From Saprospiraceae bacterium (GTDB lineage Bacteria; Bacteroidota; Bacteroidia; Chitinophagales; Saprospiraceae), in the NCBI GenBank assembly GCA_020528935.1, contig JAJDFU010000352.1, forward strand, positions 1 through 7,301: a stretch of DNA of 7,301 nucleotides, in the 5' to 3' direction. Numbering within the stretch: the stretch's first letter is position 1; each line of letters starts with the position of its first letter. Made by a program: the position numbers and the translations under genes. The notes under the pieces were generated by a model. It did no database searches, had not been told where the DNA came from, and was given only the letters and a program-made list of their open reading frames with translations. Positions 1-6,418 of this stretch are shown here, in pieces.

Positions 1-1
1 C

Positions 2-136
2 CTCAACAACGAGCAAAAACTGCGCCGCTTCCGCACCAATGCGTTGGAACAGGCACGCCGCTTTGACATCAACAACATTCTGCCCGAATACGAAGCCTAT
101 TACGAAGAGGTGATCCAGACCTCCGTATATGCCTGA
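2..136 (+). CDS. bshA: C-terminal end of a family-4 glycosyltransferase, probably BshA (partial)
   Basis: Only the last 44 codons are present; the gene enters from the left edge and ends at TGA 134-136. The tail reads as the closing helices of a GT-B fold glycosyltransferase. It has an arginine-rich helix (KLRRFRTNALEQARRFD), then an Ile/Leu-Pro-x-Tyr-Glu stretch (NILPEYEAYYEEV). This 'A..RFDI..ILP.YE..YE.V' ending is what I recall for Bacteroidota BshA, which joins GlcNAc from UDP-GlcNAc to L-malate in the first step of bacillithiol synthesis in the cytoplasm. With no active-site region visible, another GT4 enzyme remains possible. The family call (GT4) is fairly safe and the BshA name is tentative. 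It converges on tsaB with a 15-bp gap. Confidence 0.5.
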   Translation, partial: LNNEQKLRRFRTNALEQARRFDINNILPEYEAYYEEVIQTSVYA

Positions 137-151
137 TCCGCTGCGGCCCGG

Positions 152-838
152 CTACAGCTTTTTGCGCGGCACGGTGATGTTGGGCGAAGTGATGTAGCGG
201 GGAGCGTAGGTGGCCAGCTCGGCAAACCGCTTTTGCCTGAAGTGCTGCCAGCCGGGGGCGATCATGTGCCCGGCCGAGGCGCGAATGCCGGTGGGCTGCA
301 CTGCATCGCCCAGCAGGTCCACGGCCTTCTTTTCGCCGGACCCCCCAATCAGCACGGGGCGATCCTGAGCAAACTCCGTGAGGGCCGGCCGGAGGGTGGC
401 GAGTTCCGGCGCTCTCCGGAGCACCAGATCGTGGGTGTACCAGGCCAGATACACGTCCTGTCGCCGGGCGTCGATCATGGGGGCCAGCAGGCAATCGCTG
501 CAGTGAGGATGGAGTTGCTGCATGCCATAGGCCAGGGTGTACAGCGAGGGCAGGGCGATCAGGGGTTTTTGCAAGGCATAGCAGATGCCCTTGGCCGTGG
601 AGGTGCTCACCCGCAGCGAAGTATAGGAGCCCGGACCATCGCTCACCACTACGGCCGACAAGGCCTTCAGGCTGGTGCCCGCTCGTTCTACAGCTGCCTG
701 TATGAGAAGCGTGGCCTGTTCGGTATGTACAAAGGGGGCATCGGACTCTTCCAGGCTCAGCAAGCGGTCGCCTTCGCTGACGGCTGCAGAGCAGTACGCA
801 CCGGAACCTTCGAGAAAAAGGAGATAGGCCTGTCTCAT
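152..838 (-). CDS. tsaB: TsaB, tRNA N6-threonylcarbamoyladenosine (t6A37) synthesis partner protein
   Basis: TsaB (YeaZ) is the non-catalytic ASKHA-fold protein that dimerises with TsaD and, with TsaE, helps transfer threonylcarbamoyl to A37 of ANN-decoding tRNAs in the cytoplasm. Family marks seen in a 228-residue protein (usual length about 230) are the N-terminal strand LLFLEGSGAYCSAAV (6-20), HTEQ (38-41), the hallmark DGPGSYTSLRV (67-77), PMIDARRQDVY (120-130) and the C-terminal PRYITSP...PRKKL. The frame stays open to an ATG at 890-892, but the 18 extra residues have no family counterpart and would take the start to within 18 bp of prfA. I therefore start at 836-838, two residues before the first conserved strand. 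The usual Asp/Glu-Thr-Ser/Thr of strand 1 is E-G-S here, a mild deviation. It is head-to-head with prfA (71 bp) and tail-to-tail with the upstream glycosyltransferase. The identity is secure and the start is likely. Confidence 0.93.
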   Translation of the reverse strand: MRQAYLLFLEGSGAYCSAAVSEGDRLLSLEESDAPFVHTEQATLLIQAAVERAGTSLKALSAVVVSDGPGSYTSLRVSTSTAKGICYALQKPLIALPSLYTLAYGMQQLHPHCSDCLLAPMIDARRQDVYLAWYTHDLVLRRAPELATLRPALTEFAQDRPVLIGGSGEKKAVDLLGDAVQPTGIRASAGHMIAPGWQHFRQKRFAELATYAPRYITSPNITVPRKKL

Positions 839-879
839 CCGGCTAAAAATAGTAAAAGCCGCCAACGGGCCGGAATTCG

Positions 880-887
880 TAACTTTG
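880..887 (+). promoter_or_regulatory. Candidate Bacteroidota -7 promoter element for prfA
   Basis: TAACTTTG at 880-887 matches the TAnnTTTG -7 consensus of the Bacteroidota primary sigma factor exactly. It ends 22 bp before the prfA ATG, which would give a short leader of roughly 15-20 nt. No convincing TTG/TTTG -33 box was found at the expected spacing, so this rests on the -7 match and its position between two divergent genes. Confidence 0.45.
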
Positions 888-909
888 TTCATCGCCTGAA
901 GAAGCAGAC

Positions 910-1986
910 ATGATCGACAAACTACAAGCTATAAAAGACCACTATCGCGATCTGGAAGAGAAGCTGGCCGATCCACAGCTGATGGAGGATATGGACCGCT
1001 ATCGCAAGCTGAGCAAGGAATACAAAGACCTCAGGGAGATCGTACAGGCATCCGAGCAGTACGCCGAGTTGGTCGAGAATATTCGCACGGCCAGGGAAAT
1101 GCTCAAGGATCCGGAAATGCGGGAAATGGCCCAGCAGGAACTTGGCGAACTGGAGCCTGCACAGGCCGAAATGGAAGAGCGCATCAAGCTGATGCTCATT
1201 CCCAAAGACCCACAGGATGCCCGCGATGTGCTGGTGGAGATCCGATCGGGCACGGGCGGCGACGAGGCCAGCCTCTTTGCCGGCGACCTTTACCGCATGT
1301 ACATCAAGTTTTTTGAGCAGAAAGGCTGGACGGTAGAGGTTATCGATGAAAACGAGGGCACCGTTGGCGGGTACAATCGCATTATACTGGAAGTATCCGG
1401 CGAAGACGTGTACGGGCAGCTCAAATTCGAGTCCGGTGCGCATCGCGTACAGCGGGTACCCAAAACCGAATCCCAGGGCCGCGTGCACACCTCCGCAGCT
1501 ACGGTGGCCGTCATCCCCAAGCTGGAGATGGAAGACGTCAACATCAACAAGGCCGACCTGAAGGTGGATACCTTTCGCTCCAGCGGCGCCGGCGGACAGC
1601 ACGTCAACAAGACCGAATCCGGCGTGCGCTTTACCCACCTGCCCACCGGTATCGTGGCCGAGAGTACCGACGGCCGCTCCCAGATCAAGAACCGGGAGAT
1701 CGCCCTGCAGCGCCTCTACCAGAAGATCCAGGAGGTTCAGCGGGCCGAACACGAGTCCAGGATGGCGGCCCAGCGCAAGTCCCTGGTGGGCTCCGGCGAC
1801 CGCTCCGATAAGATCCGCACCTACAATTATCCTCAGAACAGGGTAACCGATCACCGCCTGGAAGGGGATCAGAAAAACTTCAACCTCCAGCAGGTAGTGG
1901 ACGGCGACCTGGGGCCCATCCTGGAAGCCCTGCAAATGGCCGAAAACGCCGAGCGCATGAAGGCCGGCGAAGAGGAGCTGATCTGA
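910..1986 (+). CDS. prfA: Peptide chain release factor 1 (RF1)
   Basis: RF1 recognises UAA and UAG stop codons in the ribosomal A site and triggers hydrolysis of peptidyl-tRNA. The 358-residue protein matches the usual length of 355-360. Visible parts are an N-terminal helical domain 1 (about 1-105), the RSGTGGDEASLFAGDLYRMY block (112-131), the stop-codon-reading tripeptide of RF1 type P184-K-T186 (PxT, not the SPF of RF2) within HRVQRVPKTESQGRVHTSAA, and the catalytic G228-G229-Q230 loop in SSGAGGQHVNKTESGVR. The conserved DRSDKIRTYNYPQNRVTDHR segment lies at 297-316. Nothing is truncated. The ATG at 910 is supported by alignment of the first helix with the family; there is no strong Shine-Dalgarno before it, only the purine-rich gaagaagcaga. 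It is convergent with the large envelope gene (17-bp gap). The Gln of GGQ is normally methylated by PrmC, which is not in this window. Confidence 0.98.
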   Translation: MIDKLQAIKDHYRDLEEKLADPQLMEDMDRYRKLSKEYKDLREIVQASEQYAELVENIRTAREMLKDPEMREMAQQELGELEPAQAEMEERIKLMLIPKDPQDARDVLVEIRSGTGGDEASLFAGDLYRMYIKFFEQKGWTVEVIDENEGTVGGYNRIILEVSGEDVYGQLKFESGAHRVQRVPKTESQGRVHTSAATVAVIPKLEMEDVNINKADLKVDTFRSSGAGGQHVNKTESGVRFTHLPTGIVAESTDGRSQIKNREIALQRLYQKIQEVQRAEHESRMAAQRKSLVGSGDRSDKIRTYNYPQNRVTDHRLEGDQKNFNLQQVVDGDLGPILEALQMAENAERMKAGEEELI

Positions 1987-1997
1987 CCGCTTCGCGG
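1987..1997. terminator. Small GC hairpin in the prfA / envelope-gene convergent gap
   Basis: CCGC-TTC-GCGG fills most of the 17-bp gap between two converging stop codons. The 4-bp stem with a 3-nt loop has no T-run on either side, so it does not meet the intrinsic terminator pattern. It is recorded as the only structure in the gap and may have no function. A similar CCGC-T-GCGG sits at 138-146 in the glycosyltransferase/tsaB gap. Confidence 0.15.
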
Positions 1998-2003
1998 ATG
2001 TAC

Positions 2004-5000
2004 CTAAAAGTCGGTGCCGAGGGAAAAATAAAAGCGCGGGTCCTGGATCTGGCGGGTCTCTATGCCCCAGGCGTAATCGAAGCGCAGGAAATAACCGAAC
2101 ACCTTCGTGCGAGCACCCACGCCGTAACCCGCCACCAGCGGGTCGCGGAAGAACTTCACCCGGATGTTGATCAGGTTCTCGCCCTCTTCATTGATGTTGA
2201 GGGGATTGTCTTCGCTGAAGGGCGACGACCCTTCCCAGGCGGTTCCGGCGTCGAAAAAGCCGACGACCTGGAAGTTGCGCAGAAAGGAGGATTTGATCCG
2301 CCGGATCAAGTACTTGAAGACCGGAATGCGCACTTCGGCATTGACCAGGGCGTAAGTGCTTCCGTTGCGTATGTTGAAGGGGAAGCCGCGCAGGGGAGCC
2401 GCCAGGGCCTGAAAGGCATAGGTCGCATCGGTGGGTGAGGGCGTGGGGATGTTTTCGCTGAAGGAGGGGAACAGCCAATTGTCTACGCCCCCCAGGTAAT
2501 AGATGATGCGCTCCTGGCCGAAACTGGTAGCCCCGGCGGCACGCATGGCGATCACCGAGTGCTTGAGCAGGCGCTGGTAGTGCCGGAAATCGAAGCCGAT
2601 CACGCCCATGTAGCCCTCCCCGAAATCAAAACTGAATCCGTCCAGTACCTGCACATTGAAGCGTTTGTACACTTCGGCAAAAACCTTGTAGCGGGTGCCG
2701 TTGAGAATGTTCAGGCTCACCTCCAGGGTGTTGTCGAAGACGTACTCCAGGCGAAGGCCCACGCGCTGCTGGCTCTGGGTGGGGGTTTCGAGGGAGGTGC
2801 GCTCGGAGGCCAGCTGCGTGACGCGGTCGTCGCGCAGGGTGACGCGGGTGCGAATGCTGCGGAAAATATCCAGGGGGTAGCGCAACTCCACCTGGCCCAG
2901 GAGAATGCGATTCTTGGCCCGTTGGGGGATGTTGTTCAGGGCGGGCTGATCGATGCGCTGGCTCCGCCGGTACACGGCGTACTCCTTGTCGATGCGTTTC
3001 TTTTTATCGCGAAACAGCAGGTAGTATTCGGATCCGTCGAAGGTGGTGGGCACTCGCACGCCGCCTTCAAACTCGTAATCCTCAAACAGGTCTTTCCAGT
3101 TGCCCTTCAGGAATATGCCGGGCGGCGGATATCCGAACTGATCCGGCGAGGCGGCAAAGGTGTTGAGCCCCTCAAACAGCAGGCTGTTGTCCAGCTGGAG
3201 GGTGACGAAATCGGTGCGGAACTTAAGCCGGTAGGGGGTGATCTTTCCGGGGCGGAAGCGGTAAATATCCGCTGCCGGCCGAGACTGGGCCGTTCCGGCC
3301 TGGGTGTCGTCCAGTATGCTGATCTGGGGCGGTACGGTATCCGCTTCGGTGCGTTCCGCTTCGGTGATGGTTACCTGGGGGGCCTCTTCCTCGTCGTCGA
3401 ACTCACTCTGGAAAAGGTAGTTGTCCACGTCGATTTTGCCGGTGTCGGGCTCGGGCTTGGAGATGGGCGGCATCTGAGGCTCGTCGGGCTTGGGCGTGGG
3501 GATGCGCTTTTGCTCCCGCAGGATGTTGTCGAACGGGGGTTCCTCAAATTCGCCCGAGGCCTTTCGTTCGGCCAGGCTCAGGTAGCTTTTCAGGTAGTCT
3601 GTCGGCGGGGCATCCACGCTTTTCTCCGGCTCCAGAGGCAGGGTGAATATTTCGGGTGTTCCGTTGGTCGTATACACCTCCACTACCTTGCCGGCCCGCG
3701 GTGCGGCATCCTGCTGCTGGATGCTGCGCGAGCGGTTGGTGTTGTTGTGTTTTACGGCCCGCGTCTTGATCACGGGCTCCAGGGTTATGGTATCGATCAG
3801 GGTGCTGTCCAGCCCGGTCAGGGTGGAGTCGGCATGGATGCGAATGTTGTCGCCGTCAATGAGGGTGATGACCTTTTCGTAGTGGTGGATGTATTCTTCC
3901 AGGCGGGCGACTTCCCGGTTGTAGATGCCACTGCGGTCGCTCAGGTAGCCGAAATAGCTGGTATCAATGGCGATGGGCTGGCGCTCGTTGGCCAGGGGCG
4001 TATTGGTCACGCGCACCAGCTCGCGCTCCGTGCCGCTCAGGTCCATGAAGTACAAGTCGAAGGAATTGATGGGCAGTACGGTGTCGAGCTTGACCGTCTG
4101 CAGGATGCTGTCGGGCCGGTTGGAGGCAAAGAGGATGCCCCGGCGTTTGCCCACCCGCGCAAAACGGGCATCCAGGTCGTCCCAGATGTCGTTGGTCAGC
4201 CGCTGGCTCTGGCGGGTGTTGAGGTAGTACATGTACAGATCGGAAAATCCCCGTATGGCGCCGGAAAAGATAAGGGTGTTGGGCGAGGTGTAATCCATGG
4301 AGTACACCCGCTGAAAGCGGGTGGCCAGCTCTTCCTTGACCTTTTTGTTGTTGGTCAGGTCGATGCGGAGCAGGCGCGGTATATCCCGCTTCTCGTACAG
4401 GATGGCGATTTCCTGGTTGTTGGGATTCCAGGCCAGTAAGGGGTAGTTGTAGTCCGTAGCCTGGAAGGCGTTGCGGAAGCCCCTTTTGAATATGCGCTTG
4501 CGCTCGCCGGTGGCCAGGTCCTGCAGATATACCTTGTATTTGCCGATCTCGTTGGTGACGTACAGCAGCTTTCGGCCGTCCGGGCTCAGCTTGGCCTGCG
4601 TGACGGGCAGTTGGCGCTTGTTCCTGAATTCCACTTTCCCCTCCTGGGGATAGGTGCGCTCGGCGGCTTCGGTCTGGTAGCGATCCAGGAAGTAGTACTT
4701 CCAGTTTTCGACGACCATCTCGTAGGGGCTGCCCAGCACGTAGAGGAAGCCGCTCTCGATACTGCGGTTGATGCGCGTGAGATACAGCAGGTTGGATACG
4801 GTAGAGGGGCCGAAATTCTCGCTGATGAAGTACCACATGGAATGCCCGGCCAGCTTGGGATGCTCCTCGGCAAAGCGATCGAAACCCTCGAAATCCTCGT
4901 CGGTGATGCGCTCGCGCAGCTCTTCGTCCAGCCGGGTATTCCAGGGGTCTCCCACGTAGGCTACCAGGCCCTGCTTGAACCACTCCGGCAGGTTCATCAT

Positions 5001-5516
5001 CACGGCATTCTGTACGATTTCCTGCAGGCTGGAGCCGAAAAGCATGGACTCCATGAATACCGAAGAAATACCCTCGCGGATCTGCCGGCGCAGGTGGTTG
5101 TGGTCCCCGTTGAAGTAGATGAAGATCTTGCTGCCCACGATCTTGGTCTGGCCGCCGGTATTCATGAAGGCCTCCTCACTGCCGATATTGCTTTGTTTGA
5201 GGTCGGTGAGATCGGTGTAGACGATGATCTCGATCTTATCGTTGAGGCGGTGCTCCAGCAGGTTCTGGATCTCCTTGAAGTCGTATTCGGCGATTTGCAC
5301 GGCGGCCTGTCCGATGTTTCGGCCCTCGCCGTACCAGTAGGTGATGAAATTGTCGCTTTCGTACTGCGACCAGTCGGCGAAATCCTGATGGTACTGCACC
5401 CGGTTCTTTCCGAATCGCACTTGCGTGCCCTGCGACCAGGCCGGCCAGGCCAGCACCCACAGGCCACCCCCGAGGAGAAGCGGTCCGATCCATTTCGCAA
5501 AATAAGATTTACCCAT
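2004..5516 (-). CDS. Large outer-membrane protein: peptidase-MA-like domain, TolB-like propeller, Omp85-type C-terminal barrel
   Basis: A 1170-residue protein of unknown specific role, predicted to be anchored in the outer membrane. A signal peptide covers residues 1-28 (K3/K8, hydrophobic core, cleavage likely in AWS|QG). Residues 30-285 resemble a peptidase-MA/gluzincin domain with LPEWFKQGLVAY (176-187), but the expected HExxH reads REGIS (147-151) and the EGLA glutamate is Q182, so zinc binding looks lost. About 300-545 has TolB-like blades (AKLSPDGRKLLYV 308-320, LAWNPNNQEIAIL 361-373, RGILFASNRPDS 459-470, YFGYLSDRSGIYN 521-533). About 555-750 is a low-complexity acidic and proline-rich linker. 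About 755-1170 is a barrel of the D15/Omp85 kind, with the loop-6 motif LRGF (1042-1045), FFDAGTAW (1087-1094), alternating strands and a terminal Phe (SLGTDF). No POTRA repeats are visible. The start is the signal-peptide ATG; no Shine-Dalgarno is seen. It is divergent from the hydrolase and convergent with prfA. The domain calls are good; the function is unknown. Confidence 0.88.
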   Translation of the reverse strand: MGKSYFAKWIGPLLLGGGLWVLAWPAWSQGTQVRFGKNRVQYHQDFADWSQYESDNFITYWYGEGRNIGQAAVQIAEYDFKEIQNLLEHRLNDKIEIIVYTDLTDLKQSNIGSEEAFMNTGGQTKIVGSKIFIYFNGDHNHLRRQIREGISSVFMESMLFGSSLQEIVQNAVMMNLPEWFKQGLVAYVGDPWNTRLDEELRERITDEDFEGFDRFAEEHPKLAGHSMWYFISENFGPSTVSNLLYLTRINRSIESGFLYVLGSPYEMVVENWKYYFLDRYQTEAAERTYPQEGKVEFRNKRQLPVTQAKLSPDGRKLLYVTNEIGKYKVYLQDLATGERKRIFKRGFRNAFQATDYNYPLLAWNPNNQEIAILYEKRDIPRLLRIDLTNNKKVKEELATRFQRVYSMDYTSPNTLIFSGAIRGFSDLYMYYLNTRQSQRLTNDIWDDLDARFARVGKRRGILFASNRPDSILQTVKLDTVLPINSFDLYFMDLSGTERELVRVTNTPLANERQPIAIDTSYFGYLSDRSGIYNREVARLEEYIHHYEKVITLIDGDNIRIHADSTLTGLDSTLIDTITLEPVIKTRAVKHNNTNRSRSIQQQDAAPRAGKVVEVYTTNGTPEIFTLPLEPEKSVDAPPTDYLKSYLSLAERKASGEFEEPPFDNILREQKRIPTPKPDEPQMPPISKPEPDTGKIDVDNYLFQSEFDDEEEAPQVTITEAERTEADTVPPQISILDDTQAGTAQSRPAADIYRFRPGKITPYRLKFRTDFVTLQLDNSLLFEGLNTFAASPDQFGYPPPGIFLKGNWKDLFEDYEFEGGVRVPTTFDGSEYYLLFRDKKKRIDKEYAVYRRSQRIDQPALNNIPQRAKNRILLGQVELRYPLDIFRSIRTRVTLRDDRVTQLASERTSLETPTQSQQRVGLRLEYVFDNTLEVSLNILNGTRYKVFAEVYKRFNVQVLDGFSFDFGEGYMGVIGFDFRHYQRLLKHSVIAMRAAGATSFGQERIIYYLGGVDNWLFPSFSENIPTPSPTDATYAFQALAAPLRGFPFNIRNGSTYALVNAEVRIPVFKYLIRRIKSSFLRNFQVVGFFDAGTAWEGSSPFSEDNPLNINEEGENLINIRVKFFRDPLVAGYGVGARTKVFGYFLRFDYAWGIETRQIQDPRFYFSLGTDF

Positions 5517-5708
5517 GTGGCGGCTTGCGTAGATGATTGTGTTTGTGATTCTACGGGAATCTCAGGCAGTGTTCCGGCATCTTCACGTTTAGAAGACGTT
5601 TTTCCGGGGGCAATGGTTTGTCTTCCGGGAGCAAAACGGAAGGCGATCATAAAAGGCTTAAAAAGTACCACTTTTTTTGCACCTTATCCCTGCCAAAACG
5701 GAGAAAAT
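5517..5708. other. Divergent intergenic region (192 bp) between the envelope gene and the hydrolase
   Basis: This must hold the start signals for both the envelope gene (-) and the hydrolase (+). I found no exact TAnnTTTG on either strand. Present are three TTCCGG hexamers (5572-5577, 5602-5607, 5623-5628), a small inverted repeat TCTTC-ACGTTTA-GAAGA (5580-5596) and an AT-rich inverted repeat at 5660-5676. The frame of the hydrolase stays open through the region, but the encoded residues do not resemble the family, so I treat it as non-coding. Confidence 0.6.
5660..5676. repeat. AT-rich inverted repeat upstream of the hydrolase
   Basis: AAAAAGT (5660-5666), a 3-nt loop ACC, then ACTTTTT (5670-5676) form a perfect 7-bp inverted repeat, 32 bp before the hydrolase ATG. 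An outer AAGG (5653-5656) / CCTT (5682-5685) pair could lengthen it with a bulge. The stem is too AT-rich for a normal terminator; its place near the likely promoter suggests an operator or a chance palindrome. Confidence 0.35.
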
Positions 5709-6356
5709 ATGGCTCGTGTTGTTCGCTTTACCTTCAACCCTTTCCAGGAAAACACCTATTTGGTCATCGACCAGACGAAACAATGTGCCCTGTTCGATCC
5801 CGGCTGTGCTTCGGCGGCCGAACGGGACGAGCTGGCTCGCTACATCGACGCGGAGGAGCTGCAACCGGTACGCCTCATCAACACGCACTGCCACGTAGAT
5901 CACATCCTCTGCAATGCTTTTGTTGCCCGCCGCTACGGGCTGGAACTGGAGATCCCCCGCCGGCAGCTGACCGTGCTGCAGGCGCGCCCGGCCTCGGCCC
6001 AGCTCTTCGGCATAGGTTCCCGGGAGGTGCTCCCCGAGCCGGAGCACTTTCTGGAGGAAGGCCAGGAGGTGGTCTTCGGGAATACCCGGCTGCAGGTGCT
6101 GCTTACTCCCGGGCACTCGCCGGGCAGCCTCTCCTTCTACTGCGCCGAGGACGGCTTCCTGATCTCCGGCGATGTGCTCTTTCAGGGCAGCATCGGGCGC
6201 ACCGATCTGCCGGGCGGCGACATGGCCACCCTGCTGCACAGCATTCGCGAAAAGCTGCTCCCCCTGGGCGACGAGGTGGTCGTCCATTCCGGGCACGGCC
6301 CCGATACCACCCTGGGGCAGGAGCGGCGCAGCAATCCCTTTTTGATCGGAAATTGA
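5709..6356 (+). CDS. Metallo-beta-lactamase-fold hydrolase, glyoxalase II / YcbL type
   Basis: A 215-residue cytoplasmic metal-dependent hydrolase. Ligand motifs are complete: H60-C-H62-V-D64-H65 (THCHVDH), H136 in TPGHSPGS, D155 in SGDVLF and H196 in HSGHG. The GSIGRTDLPGGD block (160-171) and the final TLGQERRSNPF are typical of short glyoxalase-II-like proteins such as YcbL, which lack the C-terminal domain of full-length GloB. The family hydrolyses thioesters such as S-lactoylglutathione; in this lineage the thiol may differ, so the substrate is open. The start at 5709 fits the conserved opening VVRFTFNPFQENTYLV, and GGAG (5700-5703) lies 5 nt upstream, the one convincing Shine-Dalgarno in the window. 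The frame runs open far upstream across the divergent region and antisense to the envelope gene, but that extension has no family match. It is convergent with rnhB (62-bp gap). Confidence 0.93.
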   Translation: MARVVRFTFNPFQENTYLVIDQTKQCALFDPGCASAAERDELARYIDAEELQPVRLINTHCHVDHILCNAFVARRYGLELEIPRRQLTVLQARPASAQLFGIGSREVLPEPEHFLEEGQEVVFGNTRLQVLLTPGHSPGSLSFYCAEDGFLISGDVLFQGSIGRTDLPGGDMATLLHSIREKLLPLGDEVVVHSGHGPDTTLGQERRSNPFLIGN

Positions 6357-6380
6357 AGATCGGAGAACGAATGACCGAAA

Positions 6381-6415
6381 CCGGGGCAATGCCCTTCAAA
6401 AACAACGCCCCCCGG
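6381..6415. terminator. Possible weak hairpins between the hydrolase and rnhB stop codons
   Basis: Two competing pairings are seen in the 62-bp convergent gap: a local GGGC-AAT-GCCC (6384-6394) and an outer CCGGGG (6381-6386) with CCCCGG (6410-6415). Neither is followed by a T-run on the relevant strand, so intrinsic termination is uncertain. This is the only structure I see between the genes. Confidence 0.25.
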
Positions 6416-6418
6416 ACT

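Noticed and set aside
138..146. CCGC-T-GCGG as a terminator between the glycosyltransferase and tsaB
   Set aside because: The loop is too small for a 4-bp stem, the 3-bp alternative is too weak, and there is no T-run on either strand.
839..892. Longer tsaB start at ATG 890-892
   Set aside because: The 18 added residues precede the conserved first strand, have no counterpart in TsaB proteins, and would overlap the prfA promoter-like element; ATG 836-838 fits the family.
69..913. Open frames antisense or shifted to tsaB on both strands (about 69-494 and 233-913)
   Set aside because: They overlap a clearly identified tsaB and show composition typical of shifted frames in GC-rich DNA.
922..1935. 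A 337-codon minus-strand frame covering nearly all of prfA
   Set aside because: prfA is unambiguous (PKT and GGQ motifs, full length); the antisense frame has no family features and is an effect of codon bias.
2559..4439. A 626-codon open frame on the + strand opposite the envelope gene
   Set aside because: It is a GC-driven mirror of the minus-strand gene: composition rich in Val/Gly/Ala/Gln with no recognisable domain, while the minus strand encodes a signal peptide, propeller and barrel in one coherent frame.
5162..5671. Minus-strand 169-codon frame overlapping the envelope gene start and its upstream region
   Set aside because: Ser/Arg/Thr-rich shifted frame of the envelope gene, with no domain content.
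4611..5708. N-terminal extension of the hydrolase frame far upstream of 5709
   Set aside because: The family starts at VVRFTFNPFQENTY, directly after ATG 5709 with a GGAG upstream; the extension runs antisense to the envelope gene and looks unlike protein.
6343..6366. Direct repeat GATCGGA at the hydrolase stop codon
   Set aside because: Two 7-mers close together, one inside coding sequence, with no mobile-element or attachment-site context; likely chance.
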